From Zobellella maritima (GTDB lineage Bacteria; Pseudomonadota; Gammaproteobacteria; Enterobacterales; Aeromonadaceae): 64,000 nt of DNA. Location: contig NZ_QCZE01000001.1 of NCBI RefSeq assembly GCF_003075035.1, positions 2,418,759-2,482,758 on the forward strand. Reading direction: 5' to 3'. The first letter of the stretch is position 1; every line of letters begins with the position of its first letter. Positions 9,726-17,930 of the stretch are shown piece by piece. The notes under the pieces are model-generated. The model ran no database searches and had not been told where the DNA came from. It worked only from the letters and a program-made list of their open reading frames with translations. The position numbers and the translations under genes were made by a program.

Positions 9726-10151
9726 ATGGCCGTAGCGCAATACCATTATCCCCGCCTGACCCATATCGCCCTGCATGTGGCCGATATCGACGCCTGTATC
9801 CGCTTTTATGGTGAGTTTTGCGGCATGATTGAGACGCACCGACGGGAGCTACCCCAGCAAACCATCGTCTGGCTTGCGGAGCCGGGCCGGGAAAGCGAGT
9901 TTATCTTCGTATTGATGAACGGCGGCCAGGATCTGCAACTGGCAGACAACGACTATCGCCACTTCGGCTTCGCCCTGCCCAGCAGGAAAGCGGTGGACAT
10001 CATCGCCGAACGGGCAAAACGGGCCGGCTGCCTGATCTGGCCGCCGCGGGATGAACCTTTCCCGGTCGGCTATTACTGCGGCGTTAAGGATCCCAACGGC
10101 AATTATGTGGAGTTCAGCTACGGCCAGCCGCTGGGCGAGCCCCCCGTTTAA
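9726..10151 (+). CDS. VOC (glyoxalase/bleomycin resistance) family protein
   Basis: The 141-residue single-domain protein has the two beta-alpha-beta-beta-beta modules of the vicinal oxygen chelate fold. Likely metal ligands are His in T-H-I-A-L-H near residue 12 and Glu in Y-V-E-F-S near residue 131; V-K-D-P-N-G-N is a family hallmark. The substrate is unknown; members include lyases, dioxygenases and antibiotic-binding proteins. It overlaps the convergent PhoD-like gene by 4 bases. Confidence 0.8.
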   Translation: MAVAQYHYPRLTHIALHVADIDACIRFYGEFCGMIETHRRELPQQTIVWLAEPGRESEFIFVLMNGGQDLQLADNDYRHFGFALPSRKAVDIIAERAKRAGCLIWPPRDEPFPVGYYCGVKDPNGNYVEFSYGQPLGEPPV

Positions 10152-12097
10152 GCATCTCCGCGTGTCAGGGGCATATCCGCTACCTCCGTCTTCGGATGCT
10201 CGACGGCAAAATCCACCTGCGCATCGGTCGTGATCTGCTGCACCAGCACCGGCTCCCCCGCCTCGTTGAAGCGCACATAACCGATGCCGGCCTTGTTGAG
10301 CAAGCGCGCCCCTCGTGCGGCACCGGCCGGTGGATGGGGGGTAATCTCCATCCGGCGACGGCGGGTAAACCAGTTCAATGGCGAACGGGGGGCATAGAGC
10401 CAGCGGTTGAGCCTGTCCAGCACGTCCAACAGGCGCCCGGGAAACTCGTTCTTCAGACCACTGCTGGTTATCTGCCAGATATGGGGGTCATGCTCACGAA
10501 ACCGGATGCGGATGTCGTACATGAACGAATAATGGACATCACCGGAGAGGATCACGAAATTGCCCGGGGTACGGGTATGGCGAAATATATTGAGGATCAC
10601 ATTGGCGGTCCCCGGATGAGCCATCCAGTTTTCCGCATCCACCAGCAGCGGTTTGCCCAGCCAGGTGAAGATCTTCTGGATCACCTCGATAAGCTTGACC
10701 CCGAATACCGGTGTGGGCGAGATCAGCACTACCGCATCATGGTGCAGCAATTCCCCCTGCAGCTCGGTCAGGGCTTCCCAGTCCATCAGCCCGGAGGGAC
10801 TGCCCAGGTTGCGCTCGACCCGCCAGCGCCGGGTGCGGGTATCCAGCACCAGCAGCTTGGGGGTGGTCGGCAGGCTATAGTGCCATTGCTGAAAGCTCAG
10901 CAGGTGATCGATCAGCGCATCCTGATGTCGGCTGTCTGGCTTTTTCACCCAGTCCTGCATCAACTGCATGGGCTTGCCGGCGAAGGCATCCGGATTATTG
11001 CCCCACCCCTGACAGAGAAAATAACCAACCAGGGCGTTGCCGATGATCCGCCGGGAAAAAGGATTCCCATAGGCGCTTTCCTCCCAGGCGGCGCTCAGGT
11101 TCCAGTCATCGGTGACATCATGATCGTCGAAGATCATCAGGGTCGGTAGGTGGGCCAGCAGTCGTCGAACCCGGGGCAGGCCCGCCACAAAACGGCTCAG
11201 GTGCCGCCGCTCTTGTTGATAACGTGCCCGCTGTTCGTCCGACAACGGCGGTTGCCACTCGGACAGCCCCAGCCAGGGCACCGGCGACCACACCAGTAAA
11301 TACATGGCCATCACTTCTGCCAGGGTGATCAGGTGGTTGTCGGCACTGCTGGTGGTAAAAATCGGCTTGCGCGCTCCGCCGAAGAAGCGTTTCTGCAGGG
11401 GCACATTCGCCTTGGTATGAGGCAACAGCTCATCGCGCCCGTAATAGTTCTGCGAACTGGCAAACAGCTCGTCGCTGTCGGCCACCAGGGCCCCATGCAG
11501 GGTTTCCGGATACAGCCCCAGTTCGGCGATCAGCTGGTGAATGGCCGTTATGGTGGGCCCCGCCACATCGTCCGCATAAATCTGATCACCGCTCAGCATC
11601 AGCACCGCAGGCCAGGACAGAGGCTCGGCATAGTGCTGCTGCAACCAGTGATCGGCGGCGACCAGGCCATCCTCTGCCGGATAATGCGGCTTGCGGCAGG
11701 ATCCGTGCAAGATGCCGTCCAACCGGCTGCGAATAACAAAATGGGGCAGGCTTTCACCCTCGTAGCAGAGTTCGGGCGCCCATTCGCCGATTCCGCACCA
11801 GTCATTGCCTTGCTGTCGCCATTGCAGATCATAACCAATGGGCACATCACAGGGCAGCGGTGTCGCCAGGGCAATATCGAGCAGCTGCAGATAACAATGC
11901 TCGCCGACGGGCAGCTGTTGTTGCTCCGCACTCAATACCAGGGTAACGGGCTCGGCGTCGGCGGCCGTCAGCAGTAAACGAAACTCAAGCGGGCAGCGGC
12001 TGGCCAGCCACAGCACCAATCGCTCCTGGCTCAGCCTTCGCAGTATCGGACCGGCCAGGATCCGGCTGCCGATGTCGGGGTCTGATGTCTTGTTCAT
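10148..12097 (-). CDS. PhoD-like metallophosphatase
   Basis: About 649 residues from the chosen ATG at 12097; an in-frame Met at 12160 would give 670. The central region has the calcineurin-like/PhoD signatures: G-D-Q-I-Y-A-D-D, then I-F-D-D-H-D-V-T-D-D-W, then S-G-D-V-H-Y-S. These supply the Asp, Asn and His ligands of the two-metal site. No signal peptide is visible, unlike secreted PhoD, so a cytoplasmic phosphodiesterase or phosphatase is likely. An all-beta N-terminal domain of about 150 residues precedes the catalytic part. Substrate is unknown, and neighbours give no clear clue. Confidence 0.8.
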   Translation of the reverse strand: MNKTSDPDIGSRILAGPILRRLSQERLVLWLASRCPLEFRLLLTAADAEPVTLVLSAEQQQLPVGEHCYLQLLDIALATPLPCDVPIGYDLQWRQQGNDWCGIGEWAPELCYEGESLPHFVIRSRLDGILHGSCRKPHYPAEDGLVAADHWLQQHYAEPLSWPAVLMLSGDQIYADDVAGPTITAIHQLIAELGLYPETLHGALVADSDELFASSQNYYGRDELLPHTKANVPLQKRFFGGARKPIFTTSSADNHLITLAEVMAMYLLVWSPVPWLGLSEWQPPLSDEQRARYQQERRHLSRFVAGLPRVRRLLAHLPTLMIFDDHDVTDDWNLSAAWEESAYGNPFSRRIIGNALVGYFLCQGWGNNPDAFAGKPMQLMQDWVKKPDSRHQDALIDHLLSFQQWHYSLPTTPKLLVLDTRTRRWRVERNLGSPSGLMDWEALTELQGELLHHDAVVLISPTPVFGVKLIEVIQKIFTWLGKPLLVDAENWMAHPGTANVILNIFRHTRTPGNFVILSGDVHYSFMYDIRIRFREHDPHIWQITSSGLKNEFPGRLLDVLDRLNRWLYAPRSPLNWFTRRRRMEITPHPPAGAARGARLLNKAGIGYVRFNEAGEPVLVQQITTDAQVDFAVEHPKTEVADMPLTRGDA

Positions 12098-12226
12098 CGT
12101 GAGATAGTAACCACTGGACCTGCCAATTGGAATCAGAGCTGATTTCGGCTGCGCCGACATTCGACACCAACTGGAAACGTCGGGCCATTAGCTTATCGGT
12201 GGCGCCGGCAAGTTCATTTCTCTACT

Positions 12227-13306
12227 ATGAGCACATCATTCCGCCGGAAGCTTTTTCTCATGCGCGACAAGCTGGAACAACGCTCTTTTCTGTTTATGCT
12301 GATGCTGGTCACCCTGCTGTTCGGCATCGTGTTGGAACCCTTCTGGGGCGCGATATTCTGGTCCTGTGCCATCAGCATCATTTTCTATCCGTTGCAGCTG
12401 CGATTGTTAGCGAAGCTGGGCAACAGGCCCAATACGGTTTCCCTGCTGACCCTGCTGGCCAGCGTGGTGATAGTAGTGCTGCCGGTACTGCTGATCGCCG
12501 GCTCCTTTGTCCAGGAAGGCGTCGCCTTCTATCAACGCATCGATCGGGGCGAGATCAGTCCGGCCCGCTTCCTGGAAGAAATACGCATCGCCTTCCCCCT
12601 GTTGCCCGAGTTACTGGAGCGATTCGGCATTGATCTGGAAAATATCCGCCAGAAACTGGCCGAGGCGGCGGTTGCGGCCAGCCGGCTGCTGGCGCAGAAA
12701 ACCTTCACCGCCGGCCAGAGTACACTGAGCTTCATCGTCAATGTGGTGCTGATGCTCTATCTCACCTTCTTCCTGCTGCGGGACGGGCACCAACTGACCG
12801 AGCTGCTGGTCAAGGCCCTGCCCCTGGGGGACGAGCGGGAACGCATGCTGTTCAAGAAGTTTTCCGAGGTCATCCGCGCCACCGTCAAGGGCAATATACT
12901 GGTAGCCATGGCACAGGGGGCCCTGGGCGGTTTTATCTTCTGGTTGCTGGATATTCCCAGCCCCCTGCTGTGGGGCGTGGTGATGGCATTTCTATCACTG
13001 ATCCCGGCGGTAGGGGCCGGGCTGGTCTGGCTGCCGGTGGCCATCTATCTGTATGCCAAGGGCGACTGGATAGCCGCCACTATCCTGATGGCTTACGGTG
13101 CCCTGGTGATAGGACTGGCGGATAATGTGCTGCGCCCTCTGCTGGTTGGCCGGGATACCAAGCTGCCGGACTATGTGGTGCTGTTTTCCACCCTGGGCGG
13201 AATCAGCCTGATGGGCATCAACGGCTTTGTTATCGGGCCGCTGATCGCCGCCCTGTTTATGGTGTTCTGGGGGATCTTCATGCGTGAATTCAACGTCACC
13301 CCCTAG
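12227..13306 (+). CDS. AI-2E family transporter (PerM/YdiK-like)
   Basis: The 359-residue integral membrane protein has about eight hydrophobic segments and the C-terminal family signature V-F-S-T-L-G-G-I-S-L-M-G-I-N-G-F-V-I-G-P. Family members include TqsA (AI-2 export) and Na+/H+ antiporter-like proteins, so the substrate is open. The ATG at 12227 has no clear ribosome site. The ATG at codon 12 (12260) follows GGAAG at a suitable distance and may be the true start. Confidence 0.85.
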   Translation: MSTSFRRKLFLMRDKLEQRSFLFMLMLVTLLFGIVLEPFWGAIFWSCAISIIFYPLQLRLLAKLGNRPNTVSLLTLLASVVIVVLPVLLIAGSFVQEGVAFYQRIDRGEISPARFLEEIRIAFPLLPELLERFGIDLENIRQKLAEAAVAASRLLAQKTFTAGQSTLSFIVNVVLMLYLTFFLLRDGHQLTELLVKALPLGDERERMLFKKFSEVIRATVKGNILVAMAQGALGGFIFWLLDIPSPLLWGVVMAFLSLIPAVGAGLVWLPVAIYLYAKGDWIAATILMAYGALVIGLADNVLRPLLVGRDTKLPDYVVLFSTLGGISLMGINGFVIGPLIAALFMVFWGIFMREFNVTP

Positions 13307-13373
13307 AAGCTCTGGAGCAGGCTCATCATCTCCGGTGCCCGGCGGGTTTCCAACCCCGCTCGGTCCGGGCTTG

Positions 13374-13559
13374 CTAACCACCGGCACCCAGACCATCCAA
13401 CTGCTCTGGACCTGCCAGTAAATCCCCCATGGTACGGGAAGAGCGCCATAGATAGGCCGGCCCCAGTTCAATAGCATACTCCCTCGCCTGCAGATTCGGC
13501 TCCTGGCGGTGTGCGCCGATGACCTGCTGCCGGAAACCATGACACACCTGAAACAGCCA
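13374..13559 (-). pseudogene. Possible remnant of a coding sequence
   Basis: Within the 378-base gap between the AI-2E and allA genes, the minus strand holds a 62-codon open frame bounded by stops. Its composition looks coding: Arg, Gln, Glu and Leu rich, with hydrophobic spacing, for example Y-A-I-E-L-G-P-A-Y-L-W. It has no good start or ribosome site. It may be the tail of a decayed gene, or chance. I do not recognise the family. Confidence 0.2.
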
Positions 13560-13620
13560 CTAACGTCCCCGATTATCAGGGGATGTAATGGATAGCATTG
13601 CTACCCGGGGGTATCGACAA

Positions 13621-13648
13621 AAAGGGGGCATATTTTCATGCCCCCTTT
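13621..13648 (-). terminator. Intrinsic terminator of the puuE-uraD-allA operon
   Basis: An 11-base perfect stem, AAAGGGGGCAT at 13621-13631 and ATGCCCCCTTT at 13638-13648, has a 6-base loop. On the minus strand it is followed by a run of five T. It lies about 37 bases past the allA stop. Confidence 0.85.
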
Positions 13649-13684
13649 ACTATCGATTCCCTGACCTTCGCAGGGCCGCTACTG

Positions 13685-14191
13685 TTAATCCAGTTTCAGT
13701 TCCAGATGAACGCTGTCGTCGAAATAATACTCGTCACAGTTGTTGCCGGGCCCGGCTCTGTCGACGACCAGGAATTCATCATTGTCGGTCAGCGCCAATA
13801 CCGGGTGGTGCCACACTCCCCTATGGTAGTTGACGCCCTGACGGCCGCTGGCACGGAAGACGCGCACCGCGGCAGGATCAACCTGATAGGGGCCAGCCGG
13901 TGCGACAACCAACAGGTACTCGTTGCCGAACAGGGGGATAAACGCCTGGGAACCAAAGGGATGACGTTCCAGCATGCCGATCCGCAGGGGATATTCGAGG
14001 GGGGTTGCACGGAAGATACTGATGATTCCCTCTCCCTGCTGGTCGGTCTGTACCTCGGCCAGACGATGATAACGACGGGTTGAACCCTTGTTGATCATAA
14101 AGTAGTCACGCCCCTCCGATTCGATAACATCACCGAACGGCGCAAACGCTTCCTTGGTCAGCGGCTCTATGGCCAGCGTCTTGTTATACAT
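13685..14191 (-). CDS. allA: Ureidoglycolate lyase
   Basis: Splits (S)-ureidoglycolate to glyoxylate and urea, the last step of ureide breakdown. The 168-residue protein follows E. coli AllA closely in pattern: F-G-D-V-I-E near residue 20, R-Y-H-R-L, the L-E-R-H-P-F-G-S-Q-A-F-I-P block, G-V-N-Y-H-R-G-V-W-H-H-P, and D-R-A-G-P-G-N-N-C-D near the end. It is the third gene of a minus-strand operon after puuE and uraD. The allantoate-to-ureidoglycolate enzyme is not in the window. Confidence 0.93.
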   Translation of the reverse strand: MYNKTLAIEPLTKEAFAPFGDVIESEGRDYFMINKGSTRRYHRLAEVQTDQQGEGIISIFRATPLEYPLRIGMLERHPFGSQAFIPLFGNEYLLVVAPAGPYQVDPAAVRVFRASGRQGVNYHRGVWHHPVLALTDNDEFLVVDRAGPGNNCDEYYFDDSVHLELKLD

Positions 14192-14305
14192 GCTTTTCTC
14201 CGACTCAAAGGGCTTGAATTAAGGGTTCAGCCGCTTCTCAGTTTACAGCCAACGCCAAGGCCCGGTCATGCCGGGCCTCTGTTTTTCATGATGTGCCTGA
14301 CTGTA

Positions 14306-14821
14306 TTACAGATCGAGCAGGCGGAACAGCGCTATCTTGTTGATTTCGTTAAGAGCACGCTCAAACTCGGTATCGTAGTCATGATGGATACGTTCTTCGA
14401 AGGCCGCCAGGATCTGATGCCGGTTTGACCCTTTCACCGCCATGATAAAGGGGAACTGGAACTTGGCCTTATAGGCGTCGTTCAATTCGGTAAAACGGAC
14501 AAACTCCTCGGCGGTGCACTGGTCGATACCCGCCCCGGCCTGCTCATTGGTAGAGGCCTTGGTAAGCTTGCCTTCGACCGCCGCCTTGCCGGCCAGGTCC
14601 GGGTGGGCGTTGATCAGGTCCAGCTGGGCCTGCTTGCTGGCACCGGCCAGGATACGCATCATGGCGGCATGCAACTGTTCTATCTCGTCATGCTCGGTAT
14701 TCAGCCCCTGATCGAAAGCCTGCTCGGCCACCCAGGCAGAATGCTCGTAAATATCGCCGAACACGGCGACAAAATCGGCCCGGCCCATGGTACTGGGAGT
14801 ACAGGTCTTGAACTGACTCAT
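14306..14821 (-). CDS. uraD: OHCU decarboxylase
   Basis: Decarboxylates 2-oxo-4-hydroxy-4-carboxy-5-ureidoimidazoline to (S)-allantoin. The 171-residue protein has the family's all-helical pattern with conserved A-H-P-D-L-A-G-K, followed by E-Q-A-G-A-G-I-D and a C-terminal F-P-F-I-M-A-V-K-G. The catalytic His is in the A-H-P-D segment. Its start overlaps the puuE stop by one base, so the two are translationally coupled. It works between HiuH (divergent neighbour) and PuuE. Confidence 0.93.
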   Translation of the reverse strand: MSQFKTCTPSTMGRADFVAVFGDIYEHSAWVAEQAFDQGLNTEHDEIEQLHAAMMRILAGASKQAQLDLINAHPDLAGKAAVEGKLTKASTNEQAGAGIDQCTAEEFVRFTELNDAYKAKFQFPFIMAVKGSNRHQILAAFEERIHHDYDTEFERALNEINKIALFRLLDL

Positions 14822-15744
14822 TATTTTGCTCCCTGATAAGGATGATACTCATGCCAGTGCCTGGCGATATCGATCCTGCGGGTAAACCACACCCGATCGT
14901 GGCTGCGGGCATACTTGATAAAGCGCTCCAGGGCGGCCATCCGGGCGGGACGGCCCAGCAGGCGACAATGCATGCCGATGGACAGCATCTTGGGTGACTC
15001 GGCCCCTTCTTCATAGAGCACATCGAAGGCATCTTTCAGATACTGGTAGAACTGCTCACCGCTGTTGAACCCCTGGGGGGTGGCAAAGCGCATATCGTTG
15101 GTATCCAGGGTATAGGGGATCACCAGGTGGCCCTTGCCGTTATTGTCGACCCAATAGGGCAGGTCATCGGCGTAGGAGTCGGAGTCATACATAAAGCCCC
15201 CCTCTTCCATTACCAGCTTACGAGTGTTGGGGCTGTCGCGCCCGGTATACCAGCCCAGGGGACGCTGTCCGCAGACCCGCTCGATAATGTCGACCGCTTC
15301 TCGCAGTTGCTGGCGCTCCTGCTCTTCATCCATCCACTGATAAGTGATCCATTTGAGGGCATGGGAACAGATTTCATGGCCTTCCTGTACGAAGGCCTTG
15401 GCCACTTCAGGATAGCGTTCTATGGCGGTGGCCACGGCAAAGATGGTGAGCGGAATGTCGTATTTCTTGAACAACCGCAACAGACGCCAGACGCCGGCAC
15501 GGCTGCCATATTCATAGACAGACTCCATACTCATATGGCGGACGTCCTCGAAGGGCACGGCACCTGGCAGCTCGGACAAAAAGGCCTCGGACTCACCGTC
15601 ACCATGCAACACGTTGCGCTCACCACCCTCTTCATAATTCAATACAAAAGAGATAGCGACACGCGCATTACCCGGCCATTGTGGGTGGGGAGGGTTAGCT
15701 CCATACCCGATGAGATCACGGGGATATTCGGCATTTTTACTCAT
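14821..15744 (-). CDS. puuE: Allantoinase, polysaccharide-deacetylase-like (PuuE type)
   Basis: Hydrolyses (S)-allantoin to allantoate without the metal centre used by classical amidohydrolase allantoinases. The 307-residue protein has the family start (Y-P-R-D-L-I-G-Y-G-A-N-P-P-H-P-Q-W-P), F-V-L-N-Y-E-E-G-G-E, and the deacetylase-fold features E-I-C-S-H-A-L-K-W, G-W-Y-T-G-R-D-S-P-N-T-R and M-H-C-R-L-L-G-R-P-A-R. An AAGGAG ribosome site precedes the ATG. It is first in the operon puuE-uraD-allA. The enzyme is stereospecific, which gives a job to the allantoin racemase-like protein at 56769. Confidence 0.95.
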   Translation of the reverse strand: MSKNAEYPRDLIGYGANPPHPQWPGNARVAISFVLNYEEGGERNVLHGDGESEAFLSELPGAVPFEDVRHMSMESVYEYGSRAGVWRLLRLFKKYDIPLTIFAVATAIERYPEVAKAFVQEGHEICSHALKWITYQWMDEEQERQQLREAVDIIERVCGQRPLGWYTGRDSPNTRKLVMEEGGFMYDSDSYADDLPYWVDNNGKGHLVIPYTLDTNDMRFATPQGFNSGEQFYQYLKDAFDVLYEEGAESPKMLSIGMHCRLLGRPARMAALERFIKYARSHDRVWFTRRIDIARHWHEYHPYQGAK

Positions 15745-16104
15745 CGGAGAACTCCTTGAAACTTGAGGCTAAATTAGCAGTTGCAACCAAAACAGCGAGA
15801 GCTCATTGGCTATCTTACTTCACTAAATTGTACACAATAAAATTAACCAATGTAAATAAACAGTTTTGTTTTTGTATCGAAGCACTCCTCTATATCCTTG
15901 CTTTAGCATGTCAAAGCAAAGACAATCCATTTCGATCAAGATACCAATAGCTTTTAACACAGCTTCATAGCTGTGTTGTACACATTTTCGTTAATTTAAT
16001 GTAGACGAGCTATTTTATTTTGATATAAAGTTAATTTGTCGCCGCCACGCGGTGGTGATGTCACCTTAAGCATGAAAATGCGCTAACACACAAGGTAACG
16101 AATC
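15745..16104. promoter_or_regulatory. Divergent puuE/hiuH control region with two dyads
   Basis: This 360-base AT-rich region separates the two purine-catabolic transcription units. It holds two related dyads: ATTGT-AC-ACAAT centred in TTGTACACAA at 15828-15837, and TGTGT-TGT-ACACA at 15972-15984. They share the 9-base word TTGTACACA, about 148 bases apart. That spacing suits a repressor acting on both promoters, perhaps with looping. The regulator is unknown; no local transcription factor gene is adjacent. Confidence 0.5.
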
Positions 16105-16458
16105 ATGGGAAGACTAACCACACACGTACTGGATACCGCCAAAGGATTGCCCGGCTCCGACATCAAGGTCGAGTTGTACCGGGTTGAAGGTGAACAGACC
16201 CAGCTGCTGAACACGGTTTATACCAACAGCGATGGCCGTACCGATGCTCCCATCCTGGCCGACGAGGACTATGTCACCGGCAAGTATCAGCTGGTATTCC
16301 ACACCGCCAGTTACTTCCATAAGCAAGGCATCCGGCTGCTGGAGCCCGCCTTTCTGGACGATGTCGTGATCCGTTTTGGCCTGGTCGCCGAAGAAGATCA
16401 TTATCACGTCCCGCTGCTTATTTCCCCCTACAGCTACTCGACTTATCGGGGCAGCTAA
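16105..16458 (+). CDS. hiuH: 5-hydroxyisourate hydrolase
   Basis: Hydrolyses 5-hydroxyisourate, the product of urate oxidation, to OHCU, which UraD then decarboxylates. The 117-residue protein has the transthyretin-like fold. Catalytic residues are His near residue 7 (T-T-H-V-L-D-T), Arg in the mid region, a His late in the chain (H-Y-H-V-P-L-L) and the diagnostic C-terminal Y-R-G-S. It has no signal peptide. It leads a plus-strand unit with a purine permease. Urate oxidase itself is not in the window. Confidence 0.96.
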   Translation: MGRLTTHVLDTAKGLPGSDIKVELYRVEGEQTQLLNTVYTNSDGRTDAPILADEDYVTGKYQLVFHTASYFHKQGIRLLEPAFLDDVVIRFGLVAEEDHYHVPLLISPYSYSTYRGS

Positions 16459-16482
16459 CGATCATATCCGGCTAAATCCAAG

Positions 16483-16518
16483 CGATGCCGCCGCCGCAGG
16501 ACAGCTGCCGCGGCATCG
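16483..16518 (+). promoter_or_regulatory. Intercistronic hairpin hiuH - permease
   Basis: CGATGCCGC at 16483-16491 pairs with GCGGCATCG at 16510-16518, leaving an 18-base loop that is itself GC-rich. No T-run follows, so it is more likely to adjust message stability or relative expression than to end transcription. Confidence 0.45.
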
Positions 16519-16560
16519 TAGGCCGGTGCCATATCGAAAATATTTGAGGACTTTAAGGTC

Positions 16561-17913
16561 ATGGAAAACGTCAATAACGAGTCAACCAATCAGGAAGCGC
16601 TGCCGCAAGGCGAGAGCGGAGGCCTGCTCGACAAATGGTTCAAGCTGGGTGCCCACGGTACCACGGTAAAGACTGAACTGGTGGCGGGATTAACCACCTT
16701 CATCACCATGGCCTACATTATTTTCGTTAACCCCAATATCATGGCCGCCTCGGGCATGGATGCCGGCGCCGTATTTGTCGCCACCTGCATCGGCGCCGCC
16801 GTCGCCACCCTGTTTATGGGCCTGTACGCCAACTGGCCGGTCGGCCTGGCCCCGGGTATGGGTCTGAACGCCTTCTTTGCCTTTACCGTGGTCGGTGAAA
16901 TGGGCTACAGCTGGGAAGTCGCCCTGGGAGCCGTGTTCTGGTCCGGCGTCATCTTCACCGCCATGAGTTTCTGGAAAATCCGTGAATGGGTACTGGATTC
17001 CATTCCCGAATCCCTGCGTTATGCCATGACCGCCGGTGTCGGCCTGTTCCTGGGGCTGATCGGCCTGAAGACCGCCGGCATAGTGGTAGACAACCCGGCC
17101 ACCCTGGTGACCCTGGGCGACTTCACCAAGCCCAGCGCACTGCTGGCCGCCGTCTGTTTCCTGACCATCTCGATACTGGTACACCGCAAGGTATTCGGTG
17201 CCGTACTGATCGGGGTAATGAGCGTGACCCTGATCGGCCTGTTTATGGGCATAGTGGAATACAACGGCATCTTCGCCATGCCACCGAGCATTGAGCCCAC
17301 CTTCCTGAAGCTGGATATCATGGCCGCCCTGGATATCGGCATGATCACCGTGATCCTGGCTTTCCTGTTCGTCAATATGTTCGACACCGCCGGCACCCTG
17401 ATGGGCGTGGCCGAGCGTGCCAACCTGCGCCGGCCCGATGGCTCGATCGAAGGGTTGAAAAAATCCCTGAAGGCAGACAGCGCCTCCTCCGTGATCGGCA
17501 CCTTTGTCGGTTGTCCGCCGGTAACCAGCTATGTGGAAAGCGCCGCCGGCGTGGCCGCCGGAGGCCGTACCGGCCTTACTGCGGTTACCGTGGCCCTGCT
17601 GTTCCTGCTGTCCATGTTCCTGGCCCCGCTGGCCGGCATGATACCGCCCTACGCCACTGCAGGAGCCCTGATATTCGTGGCCTTCGCCATGATGGGCAGC
17701 CTGGCCAGGATAGAGTGGGACGACTTTACCGAGATGGCCCCAGCAGCGGTCACCGCCCTGATGATGCCGCTGACCTTCTCCATTGCCAACGGCATCGCCA
17801 TGGGCTTTGTCACCTATACGGTGCTGAAAATGGCCACCGGCCACCCGCGGGATGTATCGCTCAGCGTCTATGCCCTGAGCGCCATCTTTATCGCCAAGTT
17901 CGTGTTTATGTGA
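16561..17913 (+). CDS. Purine permease, AzgA/GhxP-type (NCS2-like)
   Basis: The 450-residue membrane protein belongs to the AzgA branch of nucleobase permeases (E. coli GhxP, PurP and relatives), which carry adenine, guanine or hypoxanthine by proton symport. Family hallmarks: M-A-Y-I-I-F-V-N-P, G-L-A-P-G-M-G-L-N-A-F-F, M-F-D-T-A-G-T-L-M-G-V, and the G-C-P-P-V-T-S-Y-V-E-S-A-A-G-V region. It follows hiuH by 102 bases in the same direction. Uptake of hypoxanthine or guanine would feed the xanthine-to-urate steps that are encoded elsewhere. Confidence 0.9.
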   Translation: MENVNNESTNQEALPQGESGGLLDKWFKLGAHGTTVKTELVAGLTTFITMAYIIFVNPNIMAASGMDAGAVFVATCIGAAVATLFMGLYANWPVGLAPGMGLNAFFAFTVVGEMGYSWEVALGAVFWSGVIFTAMSFWKIREWVLDSIPESLRYAMTAGVGLFLGLIGLKTAGIVVDNPATLVTLGDFTKPSALLAAVCFLTISILVHRKVFGAVLIGVMSVTLIGLFMGIVEYNGIFAMPPSIEPTFLKLDIMAALDIGMITVILAFLFVNMFDTAGTLMGVAERANLRRPDGSIEGLKKSLKADSASSVIGTFVGCPPVTSYVESAAGVAAGGRTGLTAVTVALLFLLSMFLAPLAGMIPPYATAGALIFVAFAMMGSLARIEWDDFTEMAPAAVTALMMPLTFSIANGIAMGFVTYTVLKMATGHPRDVSLSVYALSAIFIAKFVFM

Positions 17914-17930
17914 ATCATCCTCTCAACAAC

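Noticed and set aside
16690-17844. 384-residue minus-strand open frame, Gly/His/Gln-rich
   Set aside because: Shadow of the purine permease gene; composition is low-complexity and no ribosome site or family pattern is present.
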